DNA of 64,000 bases from Lederbergia graminis (lineage in GTDB: Bacteria > Bacillota > Bacilli > Bacillales > Bacillaceae_C): assembly GCF_042655485.1 (NCBI RefSeq), contig NZ_JBHSMC010000014.1, forward strand, positions 62,001 through 126,000, given 5' to 3'. Made by a program: the position numbers and the translations under genes. How positions within the stretch are numbered: position 1 is the stretch's first letter; every line of letters begins with the position of its first letter. Positions 44,514-52,653 of this stretch are shown here, piece by piece. The notes below the pieces were generated by a model. That model was not told the origin of the DNA. It worked only from the letters and a program-made list of their open reading frames with translations, and made no database searches.

Positions 44514-45072
44514 GCATGGAGAGACGGATTGGAATGCAGAAGGCAGAATTCAAGGGAGGACGGATGTCCCACTTAATCAAAATGGACTAAATCAAGCAAA
44601 GAAATGTAGAGATTTTCTGAAAAACTCAGAATGGGATGTCATTATCACAAGTCCTTTGAAAAGGGCTCAGCAAACAGCAGAGATTATCAATGAAGCATTG
44701 AATCTACCTATCATAATAATGGATGATTTCATAGAAAGGTCCTATGGAGATGCAGAGGGAATGTTGTTAGAGGTGAGGAGGAAATTCTATCCTGATGGTA
44801 GTTATCCTAATCAAGAAGAGAGAGAAACACTAAATAATAGGGTAATTGCTGGGGTTGAAAGAATTAAACAGAAGTATGATGGTACTAAGGTGATAATTGT
44901 TGCACATGGTGCTGTTATTAATACTTTACTAGCAACTTTTTCGAATGGAGAGATTGGTTCAGGTAAAACAAGACTTGGGAATGCCTGTATTAGTCATATT
45001 CATTTTCAAAATGGAATTTGGGTTATAAAAGACTATAATCAAATAAACCATTTAACAAAAAGTAATATATAA
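44491..45072 (+). CDS. YhfR-type histidine phosphatase (first paralog), probable AUC start
   Basis: Phosphoglycerate mutase-like phosphatase, about 193 residues. The phospho-His motif is ICLIRHGETDWNAEGRIQG; the second His is in IIVAHGAVINTLL. GGAGG (44478-44482) stands exactly 8 bases before ATC at 44491, which aligns with the usual family start. The ATG at 44485 is only 2 bases from the SD. Either start gives the same protein apart from two residues. Nearly the same gene recurs at 46232. Confidence 0.85.
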   Translation: MTTICLIRHGETDWNAEGRIQGRTDVPLNQNGLNQAKKCRDFLKNSEWDVIITSPLKRAQQTAEIINEALNLPIIIMDDFIERSYGDAEGMLLEVRRKFYPDGSYPNQEERETLNNRVIAGVERIKQKYDGTKVIIVAHGAVINTLLATFSNGEIGSGKTRLGNACISHIHFQNGIWVIKDYNQINHLTKSNI

Positions 45073-45107
45073 AGAAGCTTCCCCTTATTTCATGAAAGAG
45101 TGATTGT

Positions 45108-45560
45108 ATGCAACTAAATATTTTCGGTGAAAAGATAGAGGGCATAACCTATCAGAAAAGATTGGGGGTATATGCAGTAATATTTAACTTTAAAAAGGAT
45201 AGGGTAGCAGCCGTTAAAACAACCAATGGGCATTATTTTTTGCCTGGAGGCGGAATAGAAAAAGACGAAAAGTTTGAAGAGTGCCTTAGAAGAGAAGTTC
45301 TTGAGGAAATAGGTTATGAAATCTCAATTCGTACATATATAGGGAATGCAATGATGCATTTTATTTCGACAAAAAATGAGCCTATATTAAGTAATTCTTA
45401 TTTTTTCACAGCTCAATTAGGTGAGAAAATATTAGAACCGATAGAAGAGGATCACTTTTTTGAATGGATAACGATGGAGGAAATAGAAAAAAGATTAGTT
45501 CACGACCATCATATTTGGGGAGTGAAAGAGGGTTTAAAAATATATAACGTAGAAGATTAA
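45108..45560 (+). CDS. Nudix hydrolase
   Basis: 150 residues. The Nudix box runs from GGGIEKDEKFEECLRREVLE to EIGYEI and fits GX5EX7REUXEEXGU fully, so the Mg2+ site is intact. It hydrolyses a nucleoside diphosphate derivative, not identifiable from sequence. AAAGAGTGA precedes the ATG. Part of the small-enzyme run. Confidence 0.9.
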   Translation: MQLNIFGEKIEGITYQKRLGVYAVIFNFKKDRVAAVKTTNGHYFLPGGGIEKDEKFEECLRREVLEEIGYEISIRTYIGNAMMHFISTKNEPILSNSYFFTAQLGEKILEPIEEDHFFEWITMEEIEKRLVHDHHIWGVKEGLKIYNVED

Positions 45561-45611
45561 TTGTTTACTAAAAGTCTTTTACCAATTTTAAAAAATGAAG
45601 GGGGTATACAT

Positions 45612-46169
45612 ATGAAATTCGTTCTAATATTTGGTCCACAAGCTGTTGGGAAGATGACAGTAGGACAAGAGTTGTCCAAGGTTACTGATTTAAAACTCCT
45701 TCATAATCATATGACGATAGAATTGCTTCAACCATTTTTTGGCTTCAGTTCTGAGATGTGGCGCTTATCCACCTTATTTAGAGAAGAAATTTTTAAAGCT
45801 GTAGCGAAAAGTGATTTATACGGGATGGTATTCACTTTTGTTTGGGCTTTTAATCAAGAAGAGGATTGGCGAGAGGTTGAGAAAGTATGTAACATATTTG
45901 AGTCTGAAGGGGGAGAAGTATATTTCGTTGAATTAGAGGCTAACCTCGAAGTAAGGCTAAAACGGAATGTGACACCGAATAGACTTGAACATAAGCCGTC
46001 AAAACGAAATATCCAAAAATCAGAAGAGAATGTAAAAGAGTTTATGGAAAGATTCAGGATGAACTCCCTTGAAGGCGAAATTGATCGAAAGAACTATATG
46101 AGAATCGATAATTCAAACTTGAGCCCAGCTGAGGTAGCGCAAATGATTAAGAGCAAATTTCAATTGTAA
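45612..46169 (+). CDS. P-loop kinase-like protein
   Basis: 185 residues. Walker A is FGPQAVGKMTVGQEL; LKLLHNHMTIELL follows and a Lys/Arg-rich lid (EVRLKRNVTPNRLEHKPSKR) precedes the end. Resembles shikimate/adenylate kinase-like AAA proteins; substrate unknown. GGGGG lies 7-8 bases before the ATG at 45612; an upstream TTG at 45561 is rejected. Confidence 0.82.
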   Translation: MKFVLIFGPQAVGKMTVGQELSKVTDLKLLHNHMTIELLQPFFGFSSEMWRLSTLFREEIFKAVAKSDLYGMVFTFVWAFNQEEDWREVEKVCNIFESEGGEVYFVELEANLEVRLKRNVTPNRLEHKPSKRNIQKSEENVKEFMERFRMNSLEGEIDRKNYMRIDNSNLSPAEVAQMIKSKFQL

Positions 46170-46231
46170 AGTATAATAAAGAAAGGCAGCCCCTCAACAA
46201 GCAACCGTATAAAGCACATGAGGTGATAAAC

Positions 46232-46804
46232 ATTACTACGATTTGTTTAATAAGACACGGTGAGACTGATTGGAATGCCCAAAGAAGAATTCAAGGAAGG
46301 ACTGATATCCCACTTAACGAGAAAGGAATCCAACAAGCGAGAGAATGTAGGGACTTCTTGAAAAACTCCGAATGGGATGTCATTATTACAAGTCCGCTGA
46401 ATCGGGCAAAACAAACTGCAGAGATAATTAATGAGGCACTAAATATTGATGTTATTGAAATGGATGATTTTATCGAAAAATCTTTTGGTGATGTTGAGGG
46501 GATGACATTACAGGAGAGACGGTCCGCATATCCCGATCGAAATTATCCTAACCAGGAAGATGATGAATCATTTTCTAGTCGCATACAAAAAGGGATAGAA
46601 AAAATTCAAGAAAAGTATGAACATGGCAAAGTAATTCTTGTTGCACATGGAGCAGTGATTAGTACGTTACTAGCGATTCTTTCCGACGGGAAAATTGGAA
46701 CAGGTAAGACTAGACTTGGAAATGCCTGTATAAGTAATATTCATTTCCATGAAGGAATGTGGTTGATAAAAGATTATAACCAAATATCCCATCTTTCGAA
46801 TTAA
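46232..46804 (+). CDS. YhfR-type histidine phosphatase (second paralog), probable AUU start
   Basis: Close paralog of the gene at 44491: ICLIRHGETDWNAQRRIQG, NSEWDVIITSPL and VILVAHGAVISTLL. GAGG (46220-46223) within GAGGTGAT stands 8 bases before ATT at 46232, aligned with the ATC of the first paralog. The GTG at 46223 lies inside the SD itself. A tandem duplication with two genes in between explains the pair. Substrate unknown. Confidence 0.85.
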   Translation: MTTICLIRHGETDWNAQRRIQGRTDIPLNEKGIQQARECRDFLKNSEWDVIITSPLNRAKQTAEIINEALNIDVIEMDDFIEKSFGDVEGMTLQERRSAYPDRNYPNQEDDESFSSRIQKGIEKIQEKYEHGKVILVAHGAVISTLLAILSDGKIGTGKTRLGNACISNIHFHEGMWLIKDYNQISHLSN

Positions 46805-46836
46805 TATGTAAGAAGATAATGGAGGGGGAGAGACGA

Positions 46837-47913
46837 TTGGCAATCTTGGAAAAACCCGAGTTAACTATTTTCTTAACGTCAGATATTCATTTGAAAAACA
46901 AGGAAGATGAAACAAAACTAGCACAAATACTACATCATATATCGGAGTATGAGGATGCTGTTTTTATTTGCTCAGGAGACTTAACGGAAGCTGGAGTAGA
47001 GTCTCAATTTAGCTCTTTCTACAAAGTCTTGGAGGAAAATTGTTCTTTGCCAAGAGAAAATATTCTCTTATCATTAGGAAATCATGATGTTCGTGGTCCA
47101 AGTCGAGCAGATTGGTCGAACAATGCAAAGGATACTCCTTCTTGGTATGAGAATGCTAGAAAGTCATATTTAACACGAAACTATATGTATAGTGGCGCAA
47201 CAACCAATGTGTATTTTTCTAATACTATTAAGGGCTATAAGTTTATCGTATTAAATACGGAAAAAAGCTTGAAAGATAGTTGCTACATAACTGACAATCA
47301 ATTGGAGTGGCTTGAAAAGGAATTGCAGTCTGTACCAGAAGGAAAAGTTAGTTTTATCATTAATCACCAGCCGCTGAGAGATACGCATTGGAGATCTAAC
47401 GATTTAGAAGGATTTGGTGTACAAGATGGAAAGGTAAAGCGAATTCTACTAAAATATCCAAATGTGTTTTTTGTTTCTGGACATGTCCACAATGGGTTTG
47501 GTAGTGCTGAAATCATCGATAAACCATATGGTACCATGGTCGATGTTCCGTCTCTTTTTCATACGGCTAATGGTATAAACACGGACGGGGTAGCATACAA
47601 AATGTTGCTCTACAAGAATCGTGCTGAGTTTAAAGCGGTTAATTTACTTACGAAGGAAGAATACGATAATTATCATCTAGAAGTACATTTTCCATTACTA
47701 TCCGAACTTTACAATAAAAAACAGCAACTTGTTGATAAACAAAAAGATGATGTTATGTTTTTAGATTTTTGCCAAGATGTCTTTAGCCCCCAATATGATC
47801 AACAACAGTTTGAAATAACTCCGATGTTTAGTAGTGAAAAACAAGAAAAAAACCTTTTCGGATCTGATTATCGTATTAAAGTTGAAGAAATGAAAAAGGT
47901 AGGGGTCAAATGA
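46837..47913 (+). CDS. Calcineurin-type metallophosphoesterase
   Basis: 358 residues with the metal-site motifs in order: TSDIHLKN (D-x-H), CSGDLTEAG (GD), LSLGNHDVRG (GNHD), FIINHQPL (H) and VSGHVHNGFG (GHxH). Substrate unknown; family members act on phosphodiesters such as cyclic nucleotides. The TTG at 46837 is chosen because GGGGGAG lies 6 bases upstream; the ATG at 46819 lies before the SD. Overlaps rpiA by 4 bases. Confidence 0.85.
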   Translation: MAILEKPELTIFLTSDIHLKNKEDETKLAQILHHISEYEDAVFICSGDLTEAGVESQFSSFYKVLEENCSLPRENILLSLGNHDVRGPSRADWSNNAKDTPSWYENARKSYLTRNYMYSGATTNVYFSNTIKGYKFIVLNTEKSLKDSCYITDNQLEWLEKELQSVPEGKVSFIINHQPLRDTHWRSNDLEGFGVQDGKVKRILLKYPNVFFVSGHVHNGFGSAEIIDKPYGTMVDVPSLFHTANGINTDGVAYKMLLYKNRAEFKAVNLLTKEEYDNYHLEVHFPLLSELYNKKQQLVDKQKDDVMFLDFCQDVFSPQYDQQQFEITPMFSSEKQEKNLFGSDYRIKVEEMKKVGVK

Positions 47914-48575
47914 ATAGTAAAAAACTAGCAGGAGAAAAAGCGGTTCAATATGTTAAAGACGGTATGATCATAGGACTAGGAACAGGTTCTACCGTGTATT
48001 GGACAATTAAGAAGCTTGGTGAACTTGTTAGAGATGGGTTAGATATCCGTGGTATTCCTACATCAAAAAACACGGAGGAACTCGCTATAGAAGAAGGAAT
48101 ACCATTAATCTCTTTATCGGAAATAGGCCAATTAGATATTACGATTGATGGTGCAGATGAAGTAAATCCTGATCTGCAGTTAATAAAAGGCGGCGGTGGT
48201 GCATTATTAAGAGAAAAATTAATTGCATCTATTTCTAAGCGCCTTGTTATTGTCGTTGATGAATCAAAATGTGTCTCTAGATTAGGCAGGTTTCCACTTC
48301 CTGTTGAGGTAACCCCTTTTGGTGTCGAGATAACTAGTAAACAATTACAAGTATTAGGTTGTACACCAAAACTAAGAACTAAAAAAGATATTCCCTATAA
48401 AACAGATAATGGTAACTATATATTAGACTGTTCTTTTTCGAGTATATCAGAACCAATAGAACTAACGAATAAGATAAATATGTTACCAGGTGTTGTAGAA
48501 AATGGCCTATTTGTAAATATGGCTGAGATAATAGTTGTCGCTAAAAAAGATGGTCATATAGATTACTTGCAATAA
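47910..48575 (+). CDS. rpiA: Ribose-5-phosphate isomerase A
   Basis: 221 residues with RpiA signatures: GLGTGSTVYWTIKKLGE, ITIDGADEVNPDLQLIKGGG with the active-site Asp and Lys, ALLREKLIAS and PVEVTPFG. Interconverts ribose 5-phosphate and ribulose 5-phosphate in the pentose phosphate pathway. Starts with an ATGA overlap with the phosphoesterase gene, so it is translationally coupled and ends this operon. Confidence 0.93.
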   Translation: MNSKKLAGEKAVQYVKDGMIIGLGTGSTVYWTIKKLGELVRDGLDIRGIPTSKNTEELAIEEGIPLISLSEIGQLDITIDGADEVNPDLQLIKGGGGALLREKLIASISKRLVIVVDESKCVSRLGRFPLPVEVTPFGVEITSKQLQVLGCTPKLRTKKDIPYKTDNGNYILDCSFSSISEPIELTNKINMLPGVVENGLFVNMAEIIVVAKKDGHIDYLQ

Positions 48576-48628
48576 TTTTTTTGAAAAAAAAGCTTAAAAT
48601 CAGCAAAAGTTAATTTTTAACAAAAGTC

Positions 48629-48657
48629 CCCTAAAGTCTGATTGGCTTTGGGTTTTT
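48629..48657 (+). terminator. Terminator after rpiA
   Basis: CCTAAAGTC / GGCTTTGGG stem (with G-U pairs) and TTTTT tail. Confidence 0.65.
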
Positions 48658-48805
48658 CCATTTGTTCCTGCATGAGCAGTAAAGCAAGTTTTATTAAAAA
48701 AATGCTAAAACCATTATATTTGTCATGTATTATACTATACGTTTATGTCTATTCTTCCATGCGGTAATGTTTTACGATTAGTTTATCGCAATTAAGGAGG
48801 AAGAC

Positions 48806-49873
48806 ATGAGTAAACAAAAAATAGCAGAGTTAAGAAAGAAAGTCGCTCCGTATGAAGGTCCAGAAATAAAGGCTAGTATTCGCCAAATGATTAATACATT
48901 TCTTCCATTTATCCTACTCTGGTTCGCCGCATATCAAAGCTTATCCATCTCGTATTGGTTATCGTTAGTATTCGCTATTATTGCTTCAGGTTTCGTTATT
49001 CGTATATTTATCATTTTTCATGATTGTTGTCACCAGTCCTTTTTCAAAGGGAAAAAAGCAAATAAAATTGTTGGAACAATTAGCGGGATTATTACGATGT
49101 TTCCGTATGAAAAATGGAAAAGAAGTCATTCTATTCACCACGCCACAAGTAGTAATTTAGACAAAAGGGGTGAAGGTGATATTTGGATAATGACCGTAGA
49201 AGAATATGTGGAAGCATCATTCTGGGGAAGATTAGCATACAGGTTTTACCGCAATCCACTTGTAATGTTCGGTTTAGGTCCAATTTATTTGTTCTTTGTA
49301 GAAAATCGTATAAATAGAAGAGGAGCAAAGCGTAAGGAACGCTTCAATACGTATCTTACAAATGCTTCGATAGTAGCTTTATATGCTTTATTATGCTGGT
49401 TGATTGGCTGGCAGGCATTTCTTTTAATTCAAGCACCGATACTTTTTATCGCTGGTTCATTAGGAATCTGGTTATTTTACGTACAACATCAATTCGAGGA
49501 TTCTTATTTTGAGAATGAATCGGAGTGGGATTACGTAAAAGCAGCAGTTGATGGAAGTTCTTACTATAAATTGCCGAAAATTTTACAATGGGTAACAGGA
49601 AATATTGGGTATCACCATGTTCACCATCTAGTTCCAAGAGTTCCTAATTACAATTTGGAAAAAGCTCATGAATCGACACCACCATTGCAAAAGGCAACAA
49701 CGATTACGTTAGGAACTAGCTTACAATCTCTTCGTTTCCGATTGTTTGATCAAGAAAATAAACAGTTTGTTAACTTTAAGGAGATAAAGCATTTACTACA
49801 ACAGCAAAAGGTAAAACCAAATACAAATCCAAAGCCGAAGCCGAGTAATAAGTATAGCTTTCAAGAAAAGTAA
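48806..49873 (+). CDS. des: Membrane acyl-lipid desaturase (Des-type)
   Basis: 355 residues with the three His boxes: HDCCHQ (72-77), HSIHH (108-112) and HHVHH near residue 270, set among four or more helices. By family it puts a double bond into membrane phospholipid acyl chains after a cold shift, keeping the membrane fluid. GGAGG precedes the ATG. A desR-like gene follows after 27 bases; a desK kinase gene is absent from this locus. Confidence 0.92.
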   Translation: MSKQKIAELRKKVAPYEGPEIKASIRQMINTFLPFILLWFAAYQSLSISYWLSLVFAIIASGFVIRIFIIFHDCCHQSFFKGKKANKIVGTISGIITMFPYEKWKRSHSIHHATSSNLDKRGEGDIWIMTVEEYVEASFWGRLAYRFYRNPLVMFGLGPIYLFFVENRINRRGAKRKERFNTYLTNASIVALYALLCWLIGWQAFLLIQAPILFIAGSLGIWLFYVQHQFEDSYFENESEWDYVKAAVDGSSYYKLPKILQWVTGNIGYHHVHHLVPRVPNYNLEKAHESTPPLQKATTITLGTSLQSLRFRLFDQENKQFVNFKEIKHLLQQQKVKPNTNPKPKPSNKYSFQEK

Positions 49874-49900
49874 TGCTCGGATATAAGGGAGAAAAAATAA

Positions 49901-50335
49901 ATGATTAACATTGTAGTTGCCGAGGATCAGCAGATGCTTCTTACAACTTTAGTATCCCTCCTTAATTTAGAGGAGAATATAGAGGTTGTTGGTAAGGCAG
50001 GTAATGGAATAGAGGCAATGTCCCTCGTGCAACAGCATCAACCAGATCTTTGCATTATGGATTTGGAAATGCCACTTAAGACCGGATTAGACGTTGCAGA
50101 GGAGTTAAAAACATATAATTGTAAAACAATCATTTTAACAACTTTTGCTCGCCCAGGTTATTTCGAACGAGTTCAAAAAGCAGAAGTAGAAGGCTTCTTA
50201 TTAAAGGATAGTCCAAGTGAGGAATTAATAAATTCCATTCATTATATAATGGCTGGTGGGAGAATATACGCTCCGGAGCTTGTTGATGATAAGTCTGTAG
50301 TTACTCAGCCATTCCTAGCTAGAAGTATTCGATGA
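49901..50335 (+). CDS. desR: DesR-like receiver domain lacking its HTH
   Basis: 144 residues. The receiver is complete: AEDQQM, phospho-acceptor Asp54 in CIMDLEMP, ILTTFARPGYF and FLLKDSPSEEL, all DesR-like. Then the frame stops at PFLARSIR, just where the LuxR-type HTH should begin (about 55 residues missing). No HTH remnant is recognisable in other frames downstream. As it stands it cannot bind the des promoter directly. Either a truncated remnant or a receiver-only protein. Confidence 0.85.
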   Translation: MINIVVAEDQQMLLTTLVSLLNLEENIEVVGKAGNGIEAMSLVQQHQPDLCIMDLEMPLKTGLDVAEELKTYNCKTIILTTFARPGYFERVQKAEVEGFLLKDSPSEELINSIHYIMAGGRIYAPELVDDKSVVTQPFLARSIR

Positions 50336-50467
50336 TCAATTAGGAAATGAATTGAAATTTGACCAAACCTTTATAAATTTAACTACATGCTCATTTAATC
50401 GATAGCCTCCTGTGAGATTGACATTGATGAGAATATAGGAAGTGTTTTTCACCATATTTTGTAAAAC

Positions 50468-50510
50468 CCAAATAAATACTTGAATAATATCAAGTATTTG
50501 TTTGGCTTTT
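50468..50510. terminator. Hairpin past desR-like gene
   Basis: A 16-bp stem CCAAATAAATACTTGA / TCAAGTATTTGTTTGG followed by CTTTTCTTT; likely terminator of des-desR. Confidence 0.65.
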
Positions 50511-50558
50511 CTTTCCAACTATATTTGTATTAACATAATAGTGTGGGGGTGAAAACAA

Positions 50559-50729
50559 ATGAATTGTAAAAATTGTGGAGGAAATTCATTTATACAAGCT
50601 ACCGATCATATTAATCTACGACCTTTAGAGAAGAAAATGGCGATTGGTTCGGAGAAAGTATATACCGTTTGCTCGGATTGCGGTGAAGTAGTATCAATAA
50701 AAATAAAGAACCCTGATAGATTAAAATAA
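50559..50729 (+). CDS. Small zinc-ribbon protein (56 residues)
   Basis: Begins MNCKNCGGNSFIQ and has a second pair in VCSDCGEVVSIK, so two CxxC knuckles about 30 residues apart, a zinc ribbon. GGGGGTGA lies 6 bases before the ATG. It is a single short gene with a terminator downstream. Function unknown; such proteins often bind nucleic acid or act as metal-dependent adaptors. Confidence 0.75.
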   Translation: MNCKNCGGNSFIQATDHINLRPLEKKMAIGSEKVYTVCSDCGEVVSIKIKNPDRLK

Positions 50730-50814
50730 AATATTTACATATATTCCAACTACTATAATGGATATCATTTTTCGAGATTATGTATTATGCATTCAAAATT
50801 GGTGTATTTCAAGT

Positions 50815-50844
50815 AGCACTCCCAAATTAGTGGGAGTGCTTTTT
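50815..50844 (+). terminator. Terminator after the small zinc-ribbon gene
   Basis: AGCACTCCC / GGGAGTGCT perfect stem and TTTT tail. Confidence 0.88.
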
Positions 50845-50955
50845 GAAGTTTAATGATATAGATAATTCACTATAAAATAATATTTATTGGAAGGAATAAT
50901 AAGATTGCTGAAGAATTTATGTATATGTATGAGCAAATATATAGGGGGAAAAAAC

Positions 50956-51576
50956 ATGGGATTTCAACAAAACGATAAAGTGCTAATGATAGGTGACAGT
51001 ATTACAGACTGTGGAAGAAGAGAAGATCCAGAACAAATGGGTGACGGTTATGTTCGTTTAATTCGAGACTATTATTGGACAACACAACCGGAGAAAAATA
51101 TTGAGTTTATTAATAAAGGAATCGGTGGTAACCGCGTAACGGATCTTGCTGCTCGTTGGCAGGAGGATGTTATTGATCAACAACCAGATTGGGTATCTAT
51201 TTCCATAGGCATCAATGATGTTTGGAGACAACTAGATAGCCCTGGAATTGTCCAAGTATATCCAGAGGAATTTGAGAAAGTTTATGATGATTTATTGACT
51301 CAAGTGAAGGAAAAAACAAATGCAAAAATTATATTGATGGAGCCTACAGTCATTGATGAAGATGTAAAGTCTAAAGGGAATCAATTACTGGTCGCATATG
51401 TTGAGGCTGTACATCGATTAAGAGATAAATATGATGCAGTGCTTGTTCCAACACATGAGGCATTCATTCAGTATTTGAAAGCAGATTCTGGGAAAAAGCT
51501 CACTACTGATGGTGTACATATGAATACAGCTGGAAATATGTTGATGGCGGTTACTTGGATAAAGGCGTTAAGTTAA
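50956..51576 (+). CDS. SGNH/GDSL hydrolase
   Basis: 206 residues: catalytic Ser in MIGDSITDCGRR, Gly in GIGGNRVTDLA, Asn in SIGINDVWRQ and Asp/His in TTDGVHMNTAGN. Lipase/esterase-like, probably a carbohydrate or lipid deacylase; no signal peptide. GGGGG lies 7 bases before the ATG at 50956; the TTG at 50887 is rejected. Confidence 0.9.
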   Translation: MGFQQNDKVLMIGDSITDCGRREDPEQMGDGYVRLIRDYYWTTQPEKNIEFINKGIGGNRVTDLAARWQEDVIDQQPDWVSISIGINDVWRQLDSPGIVQVYPEEFEKVYDDLLTQVKEKTNAKIILMEPTVIDEDVKSKGNQLLVAYVEAVHRLRDKYDAVLVPTHEAFIQYLKADSGKKLTTDGVHMNTAGNMLMAVTWIKALS

Positions 51577-51597
51577 AAAACAATCAATAATTATAAG

Positions 51598-51645
51598 AAA
51601 GTAAAAGCGTATATAGATTAAATCTACTCTCGCTTTTACTTTTTT
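51598..51645. terminator. Bidirectional terminator
   Basis: GTAAAAGCG / CGCTTTTAC stem with a 21-base loop and TTTTTT tail, between convergent genes. Confidence 0.8.
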
Positions 51646-51688
51646 GATTTTTTAAAGGGTAATTACGGTTGTAATGCATGCTTCTTCG

Positions 51689-52096
51689 TTATTGTTTTCT
51701 AGGAATAATAAACCCATTCTGAATTGTATCGAAGCCAAGTTGAGGGTAGTATTCCATTGCAGTAGGTGCAGATAGTAGAATTAATGCAACTTCCTCGCCT
51801 ATTTTCTCCTGAAGTAAATGGACTAATTCTTTTCCAATCCCTTGCTTTTGATATTCGATATCTACAGCTAAATCAGATAAATAACAGCAGTAACTATAAT
51901 CGGTAATAGCTCGGGCGATTCCAACGAGTTTCTCCTCATCCCAAGCAGTAATAATAATATCTGCATGTTCGATCATTTTTTGAATCCGATCTAAATCGTC
52001 ATAAGGTCTTTTAATAGTAGATGCTTTATATAAATTTGATAATTGCTCTGCTGTAATTAGTGCATTGTGTTTATAGGTAAGGTGATGTTTCACCAT
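51689..52096 (-). CDS. GNAT acetyltransferase
   Basis: 135 residues. Acetyl-CoA site LAVDIEYQKQGIGKELVHLLQ; AMEYYPQLGFDTI near the end. Acceptor unknown. GGGGGAA lies 5 bases before the ATG. A paralog-like GNAT of similar length lies at 61512. Confidence 0.87.
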   Translation of the reverse strand: MVKHHLTYKHNALITAEQLSNLYKASTIKRPYDDLDRIQKMIEHADIIITAWDEEKLVGIARAITDYSYCCYLSDLAVDIEYQKQGIGKELVHLLQEKIGEEVALILLSAPTAMEYYPQLGFDTIQNGFIIPRKQ

Positions 52097-52181
52097 GTCA
52101 ATTCCCCCAAATATTCTAAAAGATTAATAAATTATTATAGCACACCGTTTGCCTAAAAAATAAAAAAGTTTGTAAAAAAAA

Positions 52182-52205
52182 GGTTATCCTAAAATCAGGA
52201 TAACC
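52182..52205 (-). terminator. Terminator of the SulP-UspA operon
   Basis: GGTTATCCT / AGGATAACC perfect stem, followed on the minus strand by TTTTTTT. Confidence 0.9.
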
Positions 52206-52211
52206 CTCCAG

Positions 52212-52631
52212 TTATTTCACTACTAACACGGGGCAATTTACTCTCTTTACGACTTTATGACTCACACTTCCAAGAACCATTTCTTGAAAGCTATTTAACC
52301 CGCGGCTACCAATAATCACTAAGTCAAAGGATCGTTTATTTGCATATTCCACAATAGTAGGCCCTGGTTCCCCATGTAAAATATGAATCTCGTAGTTAAT
52401 ATTATTTGTTTTGAACAATTCCTCGATAGGGAAAAGACGCTTCCTTCGTGTTAGTTCCAAATCTTCTTTACCAGAAGAATGAAGTACTTCGCTTTTCGTT
52501 TTGGAATAATCCGCAACCATGATTACATCTACTTTACTTCCATTAACTAAAGTGGCAATATTAACTGCTTCCTGTGTCGCTCGAATTGAGTGATTTGAAC
52601 CATCGACCGCTAACAAAATGCTTTTATACAT
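52212..52631 (-). CDS. Universal stress protein (UspA family), ATP-binding type
   Basis: 139 residues. Starts LLAVDGSNHSIRATQEAV and ends with the ATP-binding loop GSRGLNSFQEMVLGSVSHK, matching Gx2Gx9G(S/T). It is 22 bases downstream of the SulP gene on the same strand and likely helps regulate that transporter; SulP-Usp pairs are common. GGAG lies 8 bases before the ATG. Confidence 0.9.
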   Translation of the reverse strand: MYKSILLAVDGSNHSIRATQEAVNIATLVNGSKVDVIMVADYSKTKSEVLHSSGKEDLELTRRKRLFPIEELFKTNNINYEIHILHGEPGPTIVEYANKRSFDLVIIGSRGLNSFQEMVLGSVSHKVVKRVNCPVLVVK

Positions 52632-52653
52632 ATTATCAACTCCAGGGAAGGGA

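Noticed and set aside
50336..50518. 60-codon minus-strand ORF past desR, considered as a transposase or HTH remnant
   Set aside because: No recognisable motif, no SD, and it includes the terminator hairpin; not similar to the missing DesR HTH.
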